DNA of 8,688 nucleotides, from assembly GCA_945875135.1 (NCBI GenBank), contig CAMCJO010000074.1:1-8688 (forward strand). The letters are read 5' to 3'. Under the pieces are notes generated by a model. That model was not told where the DNA came from. It did not search any database and saw nothing but the letters and a program-made list of their open reading frames with translations. Each line of letters starts with the position of its first letter. The first letter of the stretch is position 1. The DNA is from an uncultured Porphyromonas sp. (lineage in GTDB: Bacteria; Bacteroidota; Bacteroidia; Bacteroidales; Porphyromonadaceae). This document shows, one piece after another, positions 6,692-8,688 of this stretch. Made by a program: the position numbers and the translations under genes.

Positions 6692-7045
6692 ATGAAGATC
6701 GTGCATAGTAGATGGATCCCCTTTAGGGGCTTCTCAGCGATCAACCTCTTCGGAGTTATCTTCGTTCGCAAGGATCTACCCGATAGGTATCAGTCAGACC
6801 CGCTCTGGCTGGAGACCATCGTACGTCACGAGCGTATCCACACCCGTCAGATGGTGGAGCTGCTGGTGATCCCGTTTTACCTCCTATATATCATAGAGTG
6901 GTTGGTACGTCTCGCTATCTGTCGCGATGCCGAGCGTGCCTACCGCTCTATCTCATTCGAACAGGAGGCTTACGCCCATCAGGACGACCCTGAGTACCGC
7001 CAGCTAAGGAAGCCATACGCCTTCGTATGCTACTGGCGGTTCTAA
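6692..7045 (+). CDS. Small membrane-associated protein with an HExxH motif (putative zinc peptidase-like)
   Basis: This 117-aa protein belongs to no family I can name with certainty. It has HERIH at 46-50 followed by xxQ (HERIHTRQ), a hydrophobic, probably membrane-spanning segment at about 54-76, and a second conserved-looking patch SFEQEAYAHQ at 88-97. HExxH followed by an E-x-E-A-(Y/D) patch resembles the zinc site of gluzincin membrane peptidases of the M48/M56 type, with E90 or E92 as a possible third ligand. At 117 aa it is far shorter than those enzymes. The N terminus (about 1-30) is conserved-looking but has no signal peptide. It lies 80 bp after pepC with no obvious promoter, and it may be read from the upstream operon. 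It could be a minimal metallopeptidase or a relic fold that binds metal only. Confidence 0.75.
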   Translation: MKIVHSRWIPFRGFSAINLFGVIFVRKDLPDRYQSDPLWLETIVRHERIHTRQMVELLVIPFYLLYIIEWLVRLAICRDAERAYRSISFEQEAYAHQDDPEYRQLRKPYAFVCYWRF

Positions 7046-7057
7046 ATTCTTTTTTCG

Positions 7058-7065
7058 TACCTTTG
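7058..7065 (+). promoter_or_regulatory. Predicted -7 box of the tRNA-Leu gene
   Basis: TACCTTTG matches TAnnTTTG exactly. It lies 22 bp before the mature tRNA 5' end and 12 bp after the stop codon of the HExxH gene. No good -33 TTTG is present (CTGG at about 7033-7036), so the upstream element is weak. Confidence 0.6.
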
Positions 7066-7087
7066 CAATCGTCTAGCGAGAGACATC

Positions 7088-7171
7088 GCCCAGATGGCGG
7101 AATTGGTAGACGCGTCGGTCTCAAACACCGATGGGGTTAAACCTGTGCCGGTTCGATCCCGGCTCTGGGCA
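7088..7171 (+). tRNA. tRNA-Leu (anticodon CAA)
   Basis: A full class II cloverleaf can be folded by hand. The acceptor stem GCCCAGA (7088-7094) pairs with TCTGGGC (7164-7170), with discriminator A7171. The anticodon stem TCGGT/ACCGA (7115-7119/7127-7131) carries the loop CTCAAAC, with CAA at 7122-7124. A long variable arm at 7132-7146 is typical of leucine tRNAs. The T arm GCCGG/CCGGC (7147-7151/7159-7163) has the loop TTCGATC. The 3' CCA is not encoded (ACACA follows). It reads UUG codons. Confidence 0.97.
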
Positions 7172-7178
7172 CACAAAC

Positions 7179-7225
7179 GAGAGCGAAGGCTAAGCGGTCA
7201 TCTCAACCACTTAGCCTTCGCTCTC
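7179..7225 (+). terminator. Strong hairpin terminator after tRNA-Leu
   Basis: A perfect 16-bp stem pairs 7179-7194 with 7210-7225. After one C/A mismatch the stem extends by GGT/ACC (7196-7198/7206-7208) around a 7-nt loop. It starts 8 nt after the tRNA 3' end. The tail is T-rich but interrupted (CTAATTTCTAATCTCT), so it is not a classic U tract. Position and stability support termination of the tRNA transcript. Confidence 0.8.
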
Positions 7226-7265
7226 TAATTTCTAATCTCTAAAGTCTAATCTCTAGTTTCTTCTT
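7224..7265 (+). repeat. Six-unit heptamer repeat (TCTAATC-like)
   Basis: Six 7-bp units lie end to end: TCTAATT, TCTAATC, TCTAAAG, TCTAATC, TCTAGTT and TCTTCTT. The first two bases overlap the foot of the terminator stem, and the last base is the first base of the TATATTTG promoter box. The array thus fills the whole space where the -33 region and spacer of the downstream promoter should be. Confidence 0.85.
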
Positions 7266-7272
7266 ATATTTG
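7265..7272 (+). promoter_or_regulatory. Predicted -7 box of the DUF721/GH92-like unit
   Basis: TATATTTG matches TAnnTTTG exactly, 26 bp before the ATG at 7299. No TTTG is found at the -33 position, which lies inside the heptamer repeat. Confidence 0.6.
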
Positions 7273-7298
7273 CACTTAGCAAATGATAGACCACTCAC

Positions 7299-7589
7299 AT
7301 GCAGCGCAAAGATCCTAAGCCTCTAGGGGAAATCATATCCGACTGGCTCTCCGAAAGCCCAGAGGTAGACCAAGGTCTCCTCGAGCTCAAAGCACTCCAA
7401 TACCTGCGCACACGCTTCTACCCGCTCAGACGACAGATACGTGAGCTATCGATCGCAGACCATACACTGCAGATGCGCATCACCTCGGCGAGCCTGCGAC
7501 AAGAGATACGGCTCACGCAGCAGCAGCTCTTAGAGCAGATCAATGAGCACCTACAGTACGACCTTATAGACGAAATCACAATCCGATGA
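7299..7589 (+). CDS. DUF721 (DciA-like) protein
   Basis: This 96-aa cytoplasmic protein matches the Bacteroidota DUF721 family. It has a basic N terminus with the PLGEIISDWL signature (8-17), a middle part rich in aromatic and basic residues, and the conserved C-terminal half with TLQMRITSASLRQEIRL (56-72) and LLEQINEHLQYDLIDEITIR (77-96). Length is normal for the family. DUF721 includes DciA, which helps load the replicative helicase DnaB in bacteria lacking DnaC. A helicase-loading role is therefore plausible here but is inferred from the family. Its stop codon overlaps the start of the next gene (ATGA). Confidence 0.88.
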   Translation: MQRKDPKPLGEIISDWLSESPEVDQGLLELKALQYLRTRFYPLRRQIRELSIADHTLQMRITSASLRQEIRLTQQQLLEQINEHLQYDLIDEITIR

Positions 7590-8688
7590 AGCAGAGACTC
7601 GCTTACTCCTTTCACACGACCCGACAGTCGCTCCTGACCACATTATTGGTGCTTCCGCTACTCCTCAGTACAGGTTGTAGCAGAGTCCGAGAGAGCGTCT
7701 TCAGCCCTGCCCCCCTCCTCGTAGACTACGTCGATGTGCATCAAGGCACATGGGATGCCGAGCACAGCGAGGAGATATTTCCCATCGTACAGCTCCCGCA
7801 TAGCCTACTGCGCATCATTCCATTCAAGGAGAGCTTGCGGTCGGCTCGTATCAAGGGGCTACCACTCTACACGCCAGACATCGATGGCCGCCCGCTCTTC
7901 TACCTAATCCCCGAGAGTGCCCATACGAATCAAGACCCATCGGGGAGACTGAGCTTTGACTTTCAGGAGATCACCCCTTACAGCTACCACCTATACCTAG
8001 ATGAGCTACAGGTCAATGTGGACTTTTCACTCACCTCTATGAGTGGTCTCTACGATCTCTCCTCACGTGATTACAACGGCAGTGACACGCATCAGCTCTC
8101 CTTATATATAGACCGCCGTGACTCGACTACGTGGGAGCAAGTGGCCGATGACGCCATCGCCGCTGAGGTCGCTTACGGCGGCACCTCTCCGACACGCATC
8201 TACCTCTACCTGCAGCTCAATGCGAATATAGAGCAGATGACGAGTAGCATATCCCCCAGCGACACTACCTATGAGTGCCTCACCTTACAGCTACAGAAGC
8301 CAAACAAGCGAATCGTCGCCAAGTATGCCATATCGCTCATCAGTTGCGAGCAAGCTAAGCGAAACTTAACCACACAGATCCAGAGCTTCGAATACTCGCC
8401 ACTGGTCAAGGCGGCACGCAACGAGTGGCAGAAGACGCTGCGCCGAGTGGAGGTCTCTGGCGGTACAGAGGTAAACATGCGTAAGTTTTACACCGCCCTA
8501 TACCGCTCGCACCTATGGCCCGTAAGCATCTCCGAAGATGGGCAGTACTACTCGCCTATCGATGACTCGGTGCATAGCGATGAGGGGATCACGCAGTACA
8601 GCCAAGATGACCTAAGATACACCTACGAGACCAACTACCCCCTACTGATGCTCCATGCGCCAGATATGATGGAGGAGATCATCGTGTC
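7586..8688 (+). CDS. GH92-like (alpha-mannosidase family) lipoprotein, 3' end outside the window
   Basis: The frame is open from the ATG at 7586 to the window edge (367 codons visible). It begins with a lipoprotein signal peptide: basic start, hydrophobic stretch and lipobox LSTGC with Cys31, so the protein should be anchored by lipid in the envelope. The part after it (about 45-250) looks like a divergent GH92 N-terminal domain. YVDVHQGT stands where YVDPFIGT is usual, and FPIVQLPHSLLRIIPFKES stands where FPGAxxPFGMVxxSPDT is usual. At 280-325 the fit is clearer: EWQKTLRRVEVSGG, then FYTALYRSHLWPVS (301-314) and EDGQYYSP. The segment RYTYETNYPLLMLHAPDMME near the edge aligns with the usual WDTxRxxxPLLxxxxPE, but WDT and R are not kept. 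The catalytic glutamate and aspartates of GH92 would lie beyond the window. Start overlap with DUF721 suggests translational coupling. Confidence 0.78.
   Translation, partial: MKQRLAYSFHTTRQSLLTTLLVLPLLLSTGCSRVRESVFSPAPLLVDYVDVHQGTWDAEHSEEIFPIVQLPHSLLRIIPFKESLRSARIKGLPLYTPDIDGRPLFYLIPESAHTNQDPSGRLSFDFQEITPYSYHLYLDELQVNVDFSLTSMSGLYDLSSRDYNGSDTHQLSLYIDRRDSTTWEQVADDAIAAEVAYGGTSPTRIYLYLQLNANIEQMTSSISPSDTTYECLTLQLQKPNKRIVAKYAISLISCEQAKRNLTTQIQSFEYSPLVKAARNEWQKTLRRVEVSGGTEVNMRKFYTALYRSHLWPVSISEDGQYYSPIDDSVHSDEGITQYSQDDLRYTYETNYPLLMLHAPDMMEEIIV

Noticed and set aside
6589..6771. 60-aa leftward reading frame with a hydrophobic stretch
   Set aside because: It overlaps the end of pepC and the start of the HExxH gene on the other strand, has no promoter box, and resembles no known protein.
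7283..7318. Short upstream frame overlapping the DUF721 start (ATG at 7283, 11 codons)
   Set aside because: It is too short and has no Shine-Dalgarno sequence or conservation evidence; probably chance.
8269..8478. 69-aa leftward reading frame inside the GH92-like gene
   Set aside because: It lies fully within a well-supported coding frame on the other strand and shows no recognisable protein features.

Overview
The window looks like chromosomal DNA from a Bacteroidota bacterium, most likely Porphyromonas and nearer the moderately GC-rich P. asaccharolytica/uenonis group than P. gingivalis. The species placement is inferred from protein character, not from a search. The signs are Bacteroidota-type -7 boxes (TAnnTTTG) in front of four transcription units, little use of Shine-Dalgarno sequences, a type IX secretion (T9SS) component (PorZ), a secreted C1 aminopeptidase, a DUF721 protein of Bacteroidota type, a GH92-like lipoprotein, and a tRNA without encoded CCA.

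Layout. Positions 1-291 hold no gene but carry a regular array of seven palindrome-centred units with a 22-bp period (59-211). Positions 292-2221 hold a leftward operon: a YjbR/MmcQ-family protein, then birA (biotin-protein ligase, 20-bp overlap), then a SpoU/TrmH-family RNA methyltransferase (9-bp gap). A 45-bp divergent intergenic region (2222-2266) carries two promoter boxes that face each other. To the right, rdgB (dITP/XTP pyrophosphatase) overlaps porZ by 4 bp, and pepC follows after 17 bp, giving a rightward rdgB-porZ-pepC operon. After an 80-bp gap comes a 117-aa membrane-associated protein with an HExxH motif.

From 7058 onward there is a tRNA-Leu(CAA) gene with its own -7 box, a strong 20-bp terminator hairpin, a six-unit heptamer repeat that runs into the -7 box of the next unit, and a DUF721 gene. 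That gene overlaps by 4 bp the start of a divergent GH92-like lipoprotein, which runs off the right edge of the window.

Functional links. porZ encodes a surface T9SS protein, and pepC and the GH92-like lipoprotein are predicted envelope hydrolases, so the right half has a cell-envelope theme. The left operon and rdgB are housekeeping (biotin loading, RNA modification, nucleotide-pool cleaning). I found no phage, IS element, CRISPR array or defence system. The least explained items are the 22-bp array, the heptamer repeat abutting a promoter, the small HExxH protein, and the degenerate GH92-like protein coupled to DUF721.
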